In this document: positions 42,076 to 51,163 of the stretch, in pieces
Position numbering within the stretch: position 1 is the first letter of the stretch
Layout: every line of letters begins with the position of its first letter
NCBI GenBank assembly: GCA_944389945.1
Contig: CALXOF010000003.1
Coordinates: 1-64,000 of the forward strand
Origin: an uncultured Kiritimatiellota bacterium
GTDB taxonomy: Bacteria > Verrucomicrobiota > Kiritimatiellia > RFP12 > DVOR01
Direction of reading: 5' to 3'
DNA length: 64,000 bases
Notes under the pieces: generated by a model
What the model was told of the DNA's origin: nothing
Database searches by the model: none
What the model saw: the letters and a program-made list of their open reading frames with translations, nothing else
Position numbers and translations under genes: made by a program

Positions 42076-44379
42076 TCACTGAACAACGGGAATCTTGTGT
42101 TTCCGGCCGTAGGCGGCGAAGAAGGCCGCGACGCCGGCAAGGAGGACGCAGGGCGTTGCCACCCAGAGGAAGGAGTGGCCGACGGTGACCTGGTAGTAGA
42201 GGGTGGCGACGCACCAGCCCAAGAGGGTGAGGTAGCCGAAGAGGATGGAGGAGTAAGCCCAGCCGATCTCGCGCACCACGGTGGCCATGGCGGCCAGGCA
42301 GGGGACGTAGAGCAGGACGAAGAGCAAGTAGGCGAAGGCGCGATGCTTGTCGTTGTCGAACTTCTGCGCGAGGGTACGGGTGAGGGTGGCCTCCTCGGCG
42401 GCCTTGGCATTGGCGGTCACGGCGGCCTCGGCCTCGGGGACTTCCTCGAACTCGGCGAAGGAGTCTTCGTAACCGATGGGGTCGCGGAAGGTGGCGGCCA
42501 GGCCGGAGAAGGCGTCGGGGATGGTCGCGAAGGCATCGGCGATGCCCGTGGCGAAGGTCTCCTTGGCGCTGCCCCAGGTGAGCGGCTCCTCCTCTTCTTC
42601 CTCGGCGGCCGTCTCGGCGTCACCGATAGAATAGAGGGTGTTGAGGGAGGAGACAACCTGTTCCTTGGCGAAGAGGCCCACGATGAGCGCCACGGAGCCC
42701 TGCCAGTTGTCGCCCTCCACGCCCATCGGGGCGAAGACGGGGGCGAGGGCGCGGCCGGAGACCTCGATGACGGAGGCCTTGGGGGCGGGCTCCTCGGCGG
42801 TCTTCTCGCCGAAGGGGTTGGGGATGACAATCTTGTCGCAGACGGCGAGGACCAGGACCATGAGGGCCATCACCTTGCCGGCGCGGAAGAGGAAGTGGCG
42901 CAGACGCTCCCAGGCCGACTTGAGGACGGTCGAGACGCGCGGGATGTGGTAGAGCGGGAGCTCCATCACGAAGGGCGAGGGCTCGCCCACAAAGAGCGTA
43001 TGCTTCAGGAGCAGGCCCGTGAGGACGGCCAGGACGATGCCGGCGAGGTAGATGGCGAAGACCATCGTGCCGCTGGCCGCGCCGAAGAAGGCCGCGCCGA
43101 AGAGGGCGTAGACCGGCAGACGCGCGCCGCAGCTCATGAAGGGCGTCATGAAGATGGTGAGCAGACGATCACGGCGGTTGCTCAACGTGCGCGTGGCCAT
43201 GATGGCCGGCACCGTGCACCCGAAGCCCACGAGCATCGGCACGAAGGCGCTGCCCGGCAGTCCCAGGAAACGCATGAAGCGGTCCATCACGAGCGCCGCG
43301 CGGGCCATGTAGCCGGAGTCCTCAAGGATGGAGAGGCCCAGGAAGATGAAGAAGACCGGCGGGATGAAGGTCATCACCGTCTGAATGCCCACGCCCAGGC
43401 CGTCGGCCAACAGCGTGACGAGCCAGCCGGGCAGGCCGCAGAGGGTGAGCAGGTTGCCCAGGCCGGTGACGAAGAAAGCGTCGCCCAGGCCGTCAAAGAA
43501 GTCGATGAAGCACCCGCCGATCACCTGGGTGAACCAGAAGAGGAGGTACATCATCAGCAGGAAGAGCGGGATGCCCAGCCAACGGTTCAGGGCGATGCGA
43601 TCGAGCGCGCGGCCCAGCTCGGTGCGGGCGTGGCCGATTTGACGGCTGATGTCCTTGGTGAGCTCGGCAATCTTCGCGTAACGGGCGTCGGCGATCAGCA
43701 CGTCGGGGGTGGTGCCCAGAGCCTTCTCGACGTCGGCAATGACGTCCTCGGCGCCGGGCAGGATGCCCTCCAGACGGTGGATGGCGAGCACCTCGGGCTC
43801 GTTCTCACGGGCCACACGGTGCAGGGCGTGGGTCAACGCGGCTGGCACCTCCATGCGCGGGGTCTGCTGGCGCGTGGCCAACGCCTCCAACACGGCGCGC
43901 TCGAGGGCCACGCGGGAGGAACGCCGCTTCACGTCGCCCGTCACAACGGGCACGCCCAGACGGCGCGACAGCTCAGGGATGTCGATCTCGAAACCTTGAC
44001 GGCGCAGGACGTCGGTCATCGTGAGGACCACGACCATCGGCTTGCCCAGCTCCATCAGCGCCAGGGTGAGATAGAGGTTGCGCTCCAGGTTCACCGCGTC
44101 GACCACGTTGATGATCAGGTCGGCCTCGCCGCTGCGGGCGTAATCCGAGGCCACGCGCTCATCCTGCGACACGGCATGGAGCGAATACATGCCCGGAAGG
44201 TCCACCAGGACCAACTTCTCGCCGCCGGGCAGGGCAATCTCGCCCAGCAGCTTCTCAACAGTGACGCCCGGCCAGTTGCCGGTCACCTGGTGCATGCCCG
44301 TCCAGGCATTGAAGAAGGTCGATTTGCCGGTGTTGGGGTCGCCGGCCAGCGCGGCGGTGATGGTGCGCTTCTCGCTCAT
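42076..44379 (-). CDS. feoB: Ferrous iron transporter FeoB
   Basis: 767 residues. It has an N-terminal GTPase domain with G1 GDPNTGKST, G3 DLPGMYSL and a G4 that reads TMTD rather than the usual NxxD. A helical spacer follows, then the membrane permease with Gate motifs (FFIFLGLSILEDSGYMARAALVMD; GFGCTVPAIMATRTL) and about eight to ten helices. It imports Fe(II) across the inner membrane. The start overlaps feoA by four bases. The acidic insert EEEEEEPLTW lies in the C-terminal half. The altered G4 could change guanine specificity. Confidence 0.95.
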   Translation of the reverse strand: MSEKRTITAALAGDPNTGKSTFFNAWTGMHQVTGNWPGVTVEKLLGEIALPGGEKLVLVDLPGMYSLHAVSQDERVASDYARSGEADLIINVVDAVNLERNLYLTLALMELGKPMVVVLTMTDVLRRQGFEIDIPELSRRLGVPVVTGDVKRRSSRVALERAVLEALATRQQTPRMEVPAALTHALHRVARENEPEVLAIHRLEGILPGAEDVIADVEKALGTTPDVLIADARYAKIAELTKDISRQIGHARTELGRALDRIALNRWLGIPLFLLMMYLLFWFTQVIGGCFIDFFDGLGDAFFVTGLGNLLTLCGLPGWLVTLLADGLGVGIQTVMTFIPPVFFIFLGLSILEDSGYMARAALVMDRFMRFLGLPGSAFVPMLVGFGCTVPAIMATRTLSNRRDRLLTIFMTPFMSCGARLPVYALFGAAFFGAASGTMVFAIYLAGIVLAVLTGLLLKHTLFVGEPSPFVMELPLYHIPRVSTVLKSAWERLRHFLFRAGKVMALMVLVLAVCDKIVIPNPFGEKTAEEPAPKASVIEVSGRALAPVFAPMGVEGDNWQGSVALIVGLFAKEQVVSSLNTLYSIGDAETAAEEEEEEPLTWGSAKETFATGIADAFATIPDAFSGLAATFRDPIGYEDSFAEFEEVPEAEAAVTANAKAAEEATLTRTLAQKFDNDKHRAFAYLLFVLLYVPCLAAMATVVREIGWAYSSILFGYLTLLGWCVATLYYQVTVGHSFLWVATPCVLLAGVAAFFAAYGRKHKIPVVQ

Positions 44380-44609
44380 TCGGCCACCTCTTTCAACTTC
44401 AGGATGGTGGCCTCGTCCTTGCGCAACGACAACTCAAAGCCGCGCACGCGAAAACGTAGCGGGTCGCCCATCGGCGCCACGCCAATCAATTGAATAACGG
44501 CTCCGCGGGTCAACCCCAGGGCCAGCAGCTTCGCACGATAACCCGCTGCGGTTTCTTCATATCCCGTAATCTCGGCCTTGTCGCCGATCTTCATGTCCGT
44601 GATGCCCAC
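44376..44609 (-). CDS. feoA: FeoA, ferrous iron transport accessory protein
   Basis: 77 residues. An SH3-like domain with GDKAEITGYEE, LLALGLTRGAVIQLIGVAPMGDPLRFRVRG. It is thought to regulate FeoB. I choose the GTG at 44609, which has AAAGGAG seven bases upstream; an ATG five codons later (44594) is the alternative. Promoter TTGACC-17-TATCTT lies directly upstream. No Fur box is evident by eye. Confidence 0.88.
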   Translation of the reverse strand: MGITDMKIGDKAEITGYEETAAGYRAKLLALGLTRGAVIQLIGVAPMGDPLRFRVRGFELSLRKDEATILKLKEVAE

Positions 44610-44640
44610 TGTTAGGCTCCTTTCATTCAATGACGGCCAT

Positions 44641-44669
44641 AAGATAGCAAAGGCTAATGAACTGGTCAA
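44641..44669 (-). promoter_or_regulatory. Promoter of feoAB
   Basis: TTGACC (44669-44664), a 17-bp spacer and TATCTT (44646-44641), with a TGC extended -10 element. One of the best promoters in the window. Confidence 0.7.
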
Positions 44670-44689
44670 GCAATTTCTTCAGCGCATCT

Positions 44690-45278
44690 AATAGTTGAAG
44701 GCTTGGAAGCTTAGAGGGTTGGAAGTTTGGAAGCTTAGAGGCTTGGAAGTTTGGAGGAGCCACAGAGGTGAAAGCCCGGGCCGCCGCCCTTGGCGGCGAT
44801 GAGACCGAACGCTGCGCGGCACTCACAAAGGACACGAAGGGCCACAAAGATACACAAAGGAAGGCGACGCAAGAGGAACCGCAGATTTCACAGATTTGGG
44901 CAGATTTGGGGCCGGCTACCGCCGGCAGGACGCGCAATGGAAGCTTGGAAGTTTGGAGGCTTGGAGGTTTGGCTTTTTCCGCACGACGGCCTCTCCCGTC
45001 GCCCCGCAGGGGCGTTCTGTAGCCGTGGAAGGTTTGCGGCTTCGCCGCTGCACGCTCCGTTCTCCTTTTTCCGTTCTCCGGGGCGCGTCAGCGCCCCTTG
45101 TCCTATATGTCCTACCGCAACGTCTTTTGGCACGTCGCAGACGTGCCGGGGGTGCAGGGGCAATTGGAAGCTTGGAAGCTTGGAGGCTTGGCTTTTTCGG
45201 TGGGGCTCCGCCATACTACCTTCGTCACCTCAACGGGGCGCCTCCTATATCTCCTATACACCGTTTGGCGAGAAATGT
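44690..45278. repeat. Intergenic repeat mosaic
   Basis: No gene. TTGGARGY runs (44698-44760, 44938-44972, 45160-45198), CACAAAG-type runs (44824-44862), a GCAGATT module with the GGCCGGCTACCGCCGGC palindrome (44880-44930), a partial three-hairpin module (45129-45160), and TCCTATATG and CTCCTATAT units (45100-45260). Confidence 0.75.
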
Positions 45279-45677
45279 TCACCGAACAGTGACGTGTGCG
45301 GCAAAGGCCGCCGCGACTTCTTCTTTCCCGAGATGGCCTTCGGCCACACGCATGACAAGCGTCTCAAGCGCTCCCTCATCCATCTCAAGCGTCAAGCCAT
45401 TTGCCGCCAAAAAGTTGAAGGCCAAAACCGTGGCAGTACGTTTGTTGCCGTCCAAGAACGGGTGACCTTGGCAAAGGGAAACCAACAACGCCGCCGCCAT
45501 TTTAGGCAACGTGGGATTCAAAAAATCCCCACCCATCGTCATCTGTGGGGCCGCGATAGCGGCCTCCAATTGTGCATAGTCACGGACGCCATCTAGACCG
45601 CCGTATTGTGACAGCATCTCGGCATGAATGTCCAACGCCAACTCAACAGTTGGGAAGCGCGGAGTAAAGGCGGTCAT
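45279..45677 (-). CDS. Doc-type Fic-domain toxin
   Basis: 132 residues, close to P1 Doc (126). The core HPFLDGNKRTA matches the Fic/Doc motif HxFx(D/N)GNKR, with the catalytic His and anion-binding residues. It also has YGGLDGVRDYAQLEAAIAAPQ, typical of Doc. Doc phosphorylates EF-Tu and stops translation. The ATG at 45677 overlaps the upstream small gene by four bases (ATGA), a coupling typical of toxin-antitoxin pairs. Confidence 0.85.
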   Translation of the reverse strand: MTAFTPRFPTVELALDIHAEMLSQYGGLDGVRDYAQLEAAIAAPQMTMGGDFLNPTLPKMAAALLVSLCQGHPFLDGNKRTATVLAFNFLAANGLTLEMDEGALETLVMRVAEGHLGKEEVAAAFAAHVTVR

Positions 45678-45826
45678 TTGGAGAGAGCCCGCAAGGTATT
45701 CCCATACTTCGCGATGGCTTCTTTCGTGTAACTCGCCCATTCTGCCCGCGAGATGGGACGCGCCTCGGGCTTACGCACGGGCTTCGGCGTTGCGGGGGAT
45801 TTAAGTGGTGGCTGGGCGGTCTTCAT
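45674..45826 (-). CDS. Putative antitoxin partner of the Doc-type toxin
   Basis: 50 residues: a Lys/Pro/Ala-rich start (KTAQPPLKSPATPKPVRKPEARP) and a C-terminal helix SRAEWASYTKEAIAKYGNTLRALSK. It does not look like Phd, which has a DNA-binding domain. It could neutralise Doc through the C-terminal helix alone. The assignment is from position and the ATGA overlap. Confidence 0.55.
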   Translation of the reverse strand: MKTAQPPLKSPATPKPVRKPEARPISRAEWASYTKEAIAKYGNTLRALSK

Positions 45827-45848
45827 GATAACCTCGTTTGTTGCCTTT

Positions 45849-45877
45849 ATTATAGAAGATTTAGAGAATAAACGCAA
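45849..45877 (-). promoter_or_regulatory. Promoter of the Doc toxin-antitoxin operon
   Basis: TTGCGT (45877-45872), a 17-bp spacer and TATAAT (45854-45849) on the minus strand, giving a short leader to the ATG at 45826. Confidence 0.6.
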
Positions 45878-45944
45878 AATCAGGGCGTGCTGGCGCACGC
45901 AGGACAAGGGGTACCCCTTCGTGTCTTTGTGGAGACGAGCGACC

Positions 45945-47522
45945 TTAGGCGAGTCGTTCGAAGGCTGTGCCGATGAGCTGGCGAGTCTTACCATCGAAGG
46001 AGAGGCCGATGAGGAAGACCTCTTTGCCGCTGTGGCGGTAAGGCTCGGCGTACCCCCTTTCCTTGATTTGGTTGAGAGCCTGTTGGGGCGTGCCGTCGAC
46101 CTTGAGCTCGAAGATGAAGACGCGTTCGGACGTCTCGGCGACCAAGTCTGCACGCCCCTGGGCTTGTCGGTCCTCGGCGGTGACGCGGAAGGAGCCATCG
46201 GAAGTCAACAGGACATAGAGGATGCGCTGATAGGAGAACTCCTGAACACTATCCTCTTGAGGGCCATAGGCGAGGTGGGCGTAAAGGTCGGAGAGACGTC
46301 CGAGAAAGGTCGTGACCTCACCCTTCATTAGCGCCAAGCAGGTGAGATTGCGGTAGTCGTTGTCTTTCTTTCCGGCAAACTTCTGAACGAGCTGGGTGTT
46401 AAAGGCGCGGCGGACCTCTTCGTCCGGGATACCAAGGGTTAAATAAGGGTCACGAAAATCCTTGATGGTGAGGTAGCCTCCTTGATAGAGCATGGCAACG
46501 GGGCGGAGATTCTCCAATCCGCAAACGTCCAAGTCCTCCTCGGTGACACCCTCGATGTTCTCGTAGTCCTTCTCGGCGAGTTGATTGTTTGTGAAGTAGT
46601 TGATAACGACAGAGGTCTGCCCGGAGCGAATCCAGGTGCCGGAGAAGTAGCTTTTCTGTGCGCCAAGGGTCTTGGCAACGGCATAGGGATTGTAGACCTT
46701 GCTCTCGCAATCTTGAGAGAAGCGGTAACCATTGTACCACCAACGGAACTTATCGCGATAGTCTTCGTAGGAGAGTTTCATGATGTCGGCGTGACGGCGC
46801 ATAGCCTTGCCGAAATACATCTCCAACTCGCTATCTGTGTAACCGAGAAACGTAGCATAGCGCTCGTCCATCGTCAGGTCATTGAGGTTATTCAGCGCCG
46901 AAAAGACGGAGAGCTGTGTGAAACGCGTCACACCCGTCATCATCATAAAGCGGATATTCGCGGCTTTGTTCTTGATCTGGATGTAGAAATCCGAGAGCTC
47001 CTGCCGGATGTCCGCAGCAAGCTTGGTGTCGAACAAAGCGTGACTCACCGGCGCGTCATATTCATCGATGAGAACGACCACGGGCTTGCCAGACTGTTCC
47101 GCGAGCGCACTGATGGCCCGGCGGAAGTTTGCTCCCGGGGAAATCGTTGGGTTCCAAGGCGCCTTCACGGCGGTGAAAGTCTCCTCAAGACAGGTCTTGA
47201 AGTCCGCCATGAAGGCCTCAAAGGTCTTGGACTGAATCCCGGCGAAGTTGAAATGCAAGATGGGATACTCCGCCCAGTCGTAGTCCAACTTGTCGATGGC
47301 AAGGCCTTTGAAGAGCTCGCGTTGGCCGCGGAAGATACACTCCAACGTGGAGAGCATGAGGGACTTGCCGAAGCGCCGCGGGCGGGAGATGAAGAAGAGT
47401 TTCCCGCCAATGTCACTGCCATTGACCAAGCGATAGAGTGGCTCGGTCTTGTCCACATAAATGTACCCCTTCTCCCGCAATTCACGAAAGTCGGCGGTGT
47501 CTTGGGCAATTCTCGGTTCCAT
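45945..47522 (-). CDS. AAA-ATPase-like / PD-(D/E)XK nuclease superfamily protein
   Basis: 525 residues. The N-terminal AAA-ATPase-like domain (PF09820 type) has DTADFRELREKGYIYVDKTEP, the P-loop variant SRPRRFGKSLMLS and a Walker B VVVLIDEYDAP. The C-terminal DUF1703-type PD-(D/E)XK region has GRADLVAET...RVFIFELKVDG (D and ExK) and YAEPYRHSGKEVFLIGLSF. Such proteins are abundant in gut bacteria and occur in many copies per genome; their role is unproven. I start at the ATG at 47522 with AAGGAG upstream; the open frame beyond runs into repeats. Confidence 0.88.
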   Translation of the reverse strand: MEPRIAQDTADFRELREKGYIYVDKTEPLYRLVNGSDIGGKLFFISRPRRFGKSLMLSTLECIFRGQRELFKGLAIDKLDYDWAEYPILHFNFAGIQSKTFEAFMADFKTCLEETFTAVKAPWNPTISPGANFRRAISALAEQSGKPVVVLIDEYDAPVSHALFDTKLAADIRQELSDFYIQIKNKAANIRFMMMTGVTRFTQLSVFSALNNLNDLTMDERYATFLGYTDSELEMYFGKAMRRHADIMKLSYEDYRDKFRWWYNGYRFSQDCESKVYNPYAVAKTLGAQKSYFSGTWIRSGQTSVVINYFTNNQLAEKDYENIEGVTEEDLDVCGLENLRPVAMLYQGGYLTIKDFRDPYLTLGIPDEEVRRAFNTQLVQKFAGKKDNDYRNLTCLALMKGEVTTFLGRLSDLYAHLAYGPQEDSVQEFSYQRILYVLLTSDGSFRVTAEDRQAQGRADLVAETSERVFIFELKVDGTPQQALNQIKERGYAEPYRHSGKEVFLIGLSFDGKTRQLIGTAFERLA

Positions 47523-47820
47523 GGCGCTACTCCTTGCACACAGTATAGCATAAGGGCGGCTTCGCCGCCCCGGAGAACGGAAAACAGAGCGCGCGGTAAG
47601 CGCGCGACAGGTGGAGCCGCTGAGAGAGTGTGGAAGGTTTGCCCTGCGGGGCTGACACGAAGAGGCACGAAGAACCACGAAGAAGCACTGCCAGTGTGGG
47701 GCGTGCAGGTGCGAAGCACCAAACCTTCCACGGCTACCGCAGATTACGCAGATTTTGGCAGATTTGGGGCCGGCTACCGCCGGCAGGACTGCCAGTTCGT
47801 TTTAGATTATAGTGCACTGG
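47523..47820. repeat. Repeat mosaic and promoter of the AAA-ATPase gene
   Basis: The minus-strand extended -10 TGCTATACT (box 47547-47542) serves the gene at 45945-47522. The rest is repeats: GARAACR units (47573-47590), a GCGCGGTAAGCGCGCGAC composite (47590-47608), CACGAAGA 9-bp units (47655-47692), and a GCAGATT module with GGCCGGCTACCGCCGGC (47740-47795). Confidence 0.7.
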
Positions 47821-47822
47821 CA

Positions 47823-47867
47823 TAAAAAAGCCCCGGCCTCACAGCGAGGTCGGGGCTTTTTTGTCGC
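47823..47867. terminator. Terminator of the PEP-CTERM gene
   Basis: GCCCCGGCCTC pairs with GAGGTCGGGGC around ACAGC (47832-47858), flanked by A6 and T6. Confidence 0.88.
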
Positions 47868-47877
47868 TGGAAGGCGC

Positions 47878-48516
47878 TTAGGCCACGCGGCGGCGGAGGG
47901 CCACGCCGGCCACGCCCAGCGCCAACAGTGCCAACGCCGTCGGCTCAGGGAGAACCACTCCGGTTTTCGAGGCCTCCTGCGCGATGGTGTAGATGTCCTC
48001 GCCCTCGCTCGCGGTGTAGACAGTGGCGTTCGTAAGCCCACCGTTGTTGAAGACGAGGGTGGTGATGGGCGCACTCAAATCTTGAGAGAGCGTCAGTTCA
48101 CCAACTTTGTTCCCGCCCACGTAGAGCGTAGCCACGGATTTGTCGTTCCGTTGATCGACGACCAAAGAGATGATGTAATCCCGGGCACTCACCACTTGGT
48201 CAGTGGTGAGGCTGTCCTCGCTTCCGCTACCACCCTTGGCCCAGAACTTGAGAGCTCCGTTTTGATTGCTGTTCAGGTTCTTTGCCACCTTGATGTAGTT
48301 GGTGCTCGCACCATCACCATTACCCAAGCGGAAGAGGTCTTGGCCATTGGCGCTCGGCACGGTGAGGGTGGCCGTGAGGGCGAAGACTGTGCCATCGCCG
48401 TAGGAACCAATGGTGTTGGTCCCGGTGACGGATTCGGCCGTCCAATCGATGGACACCGCCTGGGCGGCGCCGAAGGTCAACGCGGCAAGGGTCGCCGCCA
48501 TCATCAGTTTCTTCAT
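47878..48516 (-). CDS. PEP-CTERM sorting-domain surface protein
   Basis: 212 residues. It has a signal peptide (MKKLMMAATLAALTFGAAQA), a beta-rich middle with no recognised catalytic motif, and the C-terminal sorting signal VLPEPTALALLALGVAGVALRRR (PEP, transmembrane helix, Arg cluster). Exosortase would cut here and attach or release the protein at the surface; no exosortase is in the window. The ATG at 48516 has TTGGAG upstream, and the promoter is very good. The frame upstream to 48567 is not needed. Confidence 0.9.
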   Translation of the reverse strand: MKKLMMAATLAALTFGAAQAVSIDWTAESVTGTNTIGSYGDGTVFALTATLTVPSANGQDLFRLGNGDGASTNYIKVAKNLNSNQNGALKFWAKGGSGSEDSLTTDQVVSARDYIISLVVDQRNDKSVATLYVGGNKVGELTLSQDLSAPITTLVFNNGGLTNATVYTASEGEDIYTIAQEASKTGVVLPEPTALALLALGVAGVALRRRVA

Positions 48517-48566
48517 GTCTGACTCCAAATAATCATGCCCGGGCGAAGTGCCCAGGAACGGTTGCA

Positions 48567-48595
48567 ACTATAGCACAACACAAGGGGGGGGGCAA
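48567..48595 (-). promoter_or_regulatory. Promoter of the PEP-CTERM gene
   Basis: TTGCCC (48595-48590), a 17-bp spacer largely of C residues, and TATAGT (48572-48567) with a TGC extension. Confidence 0.65.
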
Positions 48596-48642
48596 GATTT
48601 ATTTTAAGTCACTGTTCGGAGTGGCCCTCGCAGGGGGAGTGA

Positions 48643-48675
48643 AAAAGAGAAGGACCGCCGGGGCGGTCCTTCGCT
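48643..48675 (-). terminator. Terminator of the asd operon
   Basis: AAGGACCGCC (48650-48659) pairs with GGCGGTCCTT (48662-48671), followed on the minus strand by CTCTTTTTC. Confidence 0.75.
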
Positions 48676-48736
48676 TTGCGTGTTGGTTGCTTTGTCGCCC
48701 TTTGGGCGCGCCAAGCCTCCAAACTTCCAGCCCGGC

Positions 48737-49258
<522 letters not shown>

Positions 49259-49268
49259 GGGGCGCTCC

Positions 49269-50297
49269 TTAGATGAGGCCGCGGGCGATGAGGGTCTCGG
49301 CGATCTGGACGGCGTTGAGGGCGGCACCCTTGCGGATGTTGTCGCCGCAGCACCAGAGGGCCAGGCCGTTCTCCACGGAGGGGTCGATGCGGATGCGGCC
49401 GATGCCGACGTCGTCCTGCCCGCCGAAGTCCTTGGGCATGGGGTAGACGGCGTTGGGGAGGTCGTCGACGAGCTTGACGCCGGGGGCCTTGGTGAGGACC
49501 TCGCGGGCCTCTTCGACGGAGAAGGGGCGCTCGAACTCGGCGTGGACGGCGATGCTGTGGGCGTAGAAGACCGGGACGCGGACGCAGGTGCAGGCGATGC
49601 GCAGGTCGGGCGCGCCAAGGATCTTGCGGCTCTCGAAGGTGAGCTTGGCCTCTTCGGTGGTGAAGCCGGGCATCTCGGGCTTGGCGCCGCCGATCTGCGG
49701 GAGGACGTTCGCGGCGATCTGGTGGGCGAAGGCCTTGGGGACGATGGGCTCGCCGGCGGCGATCTGGCGGGTCTGCAGCTCCAGCTCGTCGATGGCGGCG
49801 CGGCCGGCGCCGGAGACGCTCTGGAAGGTGACGGCGGTCATATGGCGCAGGGGGTTGACGCGGTGGAGGGCGGCCACGCCCATGAGGGTGATGATGGTGG
49901 AGCAGTTGGGGTTGGCGATGAAGCGGGCGCCGCCGCGCACCATGCGCTCCATGTCGTCGGCGTTGATCTCGGGGATGACCAGGGGCACGTCGTCGTGCAT
50001 GCGGAAGTCGTCGCCGTTGTCGATGACGATGGCGCCGGCGTCGGTCGCCACCTTGCCCCACATCTTGCTGGCGCCCTTGGCACCCTCGGTGCCAGCGAAG
50101 AGGACGACATCCAGGCCCTCGAAGGCCTCGGGCGTGGTGGCGCGCACGTGGAAGGTCTCCCCGGCGATCTCCTCATCGCGGTCGCGCGTGGCGAGGACGC
50201 GGATTTCGGAGGCAGGGAAGTTGCGCTGGCGCAGAACCTTGATCATCTCGGTGCCGACGGCGCCGATACCGACCAAACCGACTTTGTATTGCTTCAT
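49269..50297 (-). CDS. asd: Aspartate-semialdehyde dehydrogenase
   Basis: 342 residues. NADP-dependent reduction of aspartyl phosphate, leading to lysine, threonine, methionine and diaminopimelate. It has a GIGAVGTEM dinucleotide loop (10-18), the catalytic Cys132 in ANPNCSTI, the substrate-binding QSVSGAGR, and a C-terminal [19 protein letters not shown] with the catalytic His. It lies 44 bases after the hypothetical gene at 50342. Confidence 0.95.
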   Translation of the reverse strand: MKQYKVGLVGIGAVGTEMIKVLRQRNFPASEIRVLATRDRDEEIAGETFHVRATTPEAFEGLDVVLFAGTEGAKGASKMWGKVATDAGAIVIDNGDDFRMHDDVPLVIPEINADDMERMVRGGARFIANPNCSTIITLMGVAALHRVNPLRHMTAVTFQSVSGAGRAAIDELELQTRQIAAGEPIVPKAFAHQIAANVLPQIGGAKPEMPGFTTEEAKLTFESRKILGAPDLRIACTCVRVPVFYAHSIAVHAEFERPFSVEEAREVLTKAPGVKLVDDLPNAVYPMPKDFGGQDDVGIGRIRIDPSVENGLALWCCGDNIRKGAALNAVQIAETLIARGLI

Positions 50298-50341
50298 TGT
50301 GAAACTCCAGTCTGCAAATAGAGGTGCTTGGGATAAGACAC

Positions 50342-50812
50342 TTACTCGAAGTCGAGCGTGAGGGCGCGGTCCGCCACCGCCAGGGTGCGGACGGTGCCGC
50401 CCAGGGTGATGCCGCGCTGCTGGGCGAGGGAGGCGATTTCGACGGTCAGGGTGGTACCGTTGACGGAGAGGCCGGGCTTGCCCGCGACCGCCTGGGCCAC
50501 CTGGCCCATCAGCGCGCTCGCACCGGCGGCCCCGCCCATCATCATCATGGAGACCTTTTCCAGCGTGATGTCGAGCGCACGGCCGTCCTGCGCAGGCTCC
50601 AGGCGAATCTGCGCCTCGATCGGCATGGGCATGATGCCCATGGCGGCACGGCACTTGAAGATGACCAACCCCTTCTTCAGCTCAACGCGGGGGTTCTTCA
50701 CCTTCTTGAGGGCTTCGCCCTGGGGCCCTTCGGCCATCTTCTCGAACGCGGCCTCAAGACCTTTGTTGATGTCGTCCTCGGTCACGGTCAGCGCCAACTT
50801 GCTCAACGTCAT
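50342..50812 (-). CDS. Hypothetical protein, possibly DUF2993/LmeA-like
   Basis: 156 residues starting MTLSKLALTVTEDDINKGLEAAF. It has no signal peptide or membrane segment apart from a Met/Gly/Ala-rich stretch (VSMMMMGGAAGASALMGQVAQAV). The alternation of short strands (VELKKGLVIFKCRA, EAQIRLEPAQD, TTLTVEI) loosely resembles DUF2993 lipid-binding proteins, but I am not confident. Start chosen by GGAG nine bases upstream; the open frame extending to 50953 reads through repeats. A TATAAT lies at 50854-50849. Confidence 0.65.
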   Translation of the reverse strand: MTLSKLALTVTEDDINKGLEAAFEKMAEGPQGEALKKVKNPRVELKKGLVIFKCRAAMGIMPMPIEAQIRLEPAQDGRALDITLEKVSMMMMGGAAGASALMGQVAQAVAGKPGLSVNGTTLTVEIASLAQQRGITLGGTVRTLAVADRALTLDFE

Positions 50813-50859
50813 CTGTGTTGTCTCCAATTGGTGGATTGATTGCCGCCTATTATAACATA

Positions 50860-51012
50860 TAAGAGAACAGAGAACAGAAAACAGTGAACAGAGAACGCCC
50901 CTGCGGGGCGACCGGCGAAACCACCCCGAACCTAAAAATAGCCTATCTTTCATAGCATTTCAATGACTTTTGACAAAACTGCACGCCAGTTCCCATGGAG
51001 GGCGTAAGGGGG
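50860..51012. repeat. GARAACR repeat composite and spacer
   Basis: No gene. A 7-bp-period run (50862-50896) is joined to CCCCTGCGGGGCGACCGGCG (about 50897-50916), the same composite as inside ispE. The remaining bases show nothing recognisable. Confidence 0.75.
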
Positions 51013-51110
51013 CTTTCTGAGACCCTATAGTGGTCCGAGGTCAACCACTATAGTGGTCGGGGTCGAGACCCTATAGTGGTCCGACCCGAAACCCTTAGGG
51101 GTCCAGAAAG
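51013..51110 (+). repeat. 98-bp palindromic CTATAG element, copy 3
   Basis: Same length as, and nearly identical to, 14574-14671. It has CTTTCTG and CAGAAAG ends, two GAGACCCTATAGTGGTCCGA boxes and a perfect central CCACTATAGTGG. It ends 41 bases before the GNAT -10 box. Confidence 0.88.
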
Positions 51111-51147
51111 TACCCTTTGGCGCCCCCTGCACCTGACGGAGAAGGTT

Positions 51148-51156
51148 TGCTAGAAT
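51148..51156 (+). promoter_or_regulatory. Extended -10 of the GNAT gene, 7 nt from the start codon
   Basis: TGCTAGAAT (box 51151-51156) is followed by GTGCCAC and the ATG at 51164. There is no SD in between, suggesting a leaderless transcript. Confidence 0.45.
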
Positions 51157-51163
51157 GTGCCAC

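Noticed and set aside
50813-50953. Upstream extension of the hypothetical protein at 50342 (reads ...VLCSLFSVLCSLI...)
   Set aside because: It is encoded by GARAACR repeats and crosses a TATAAT box; the ATG at 50812 has an SD.
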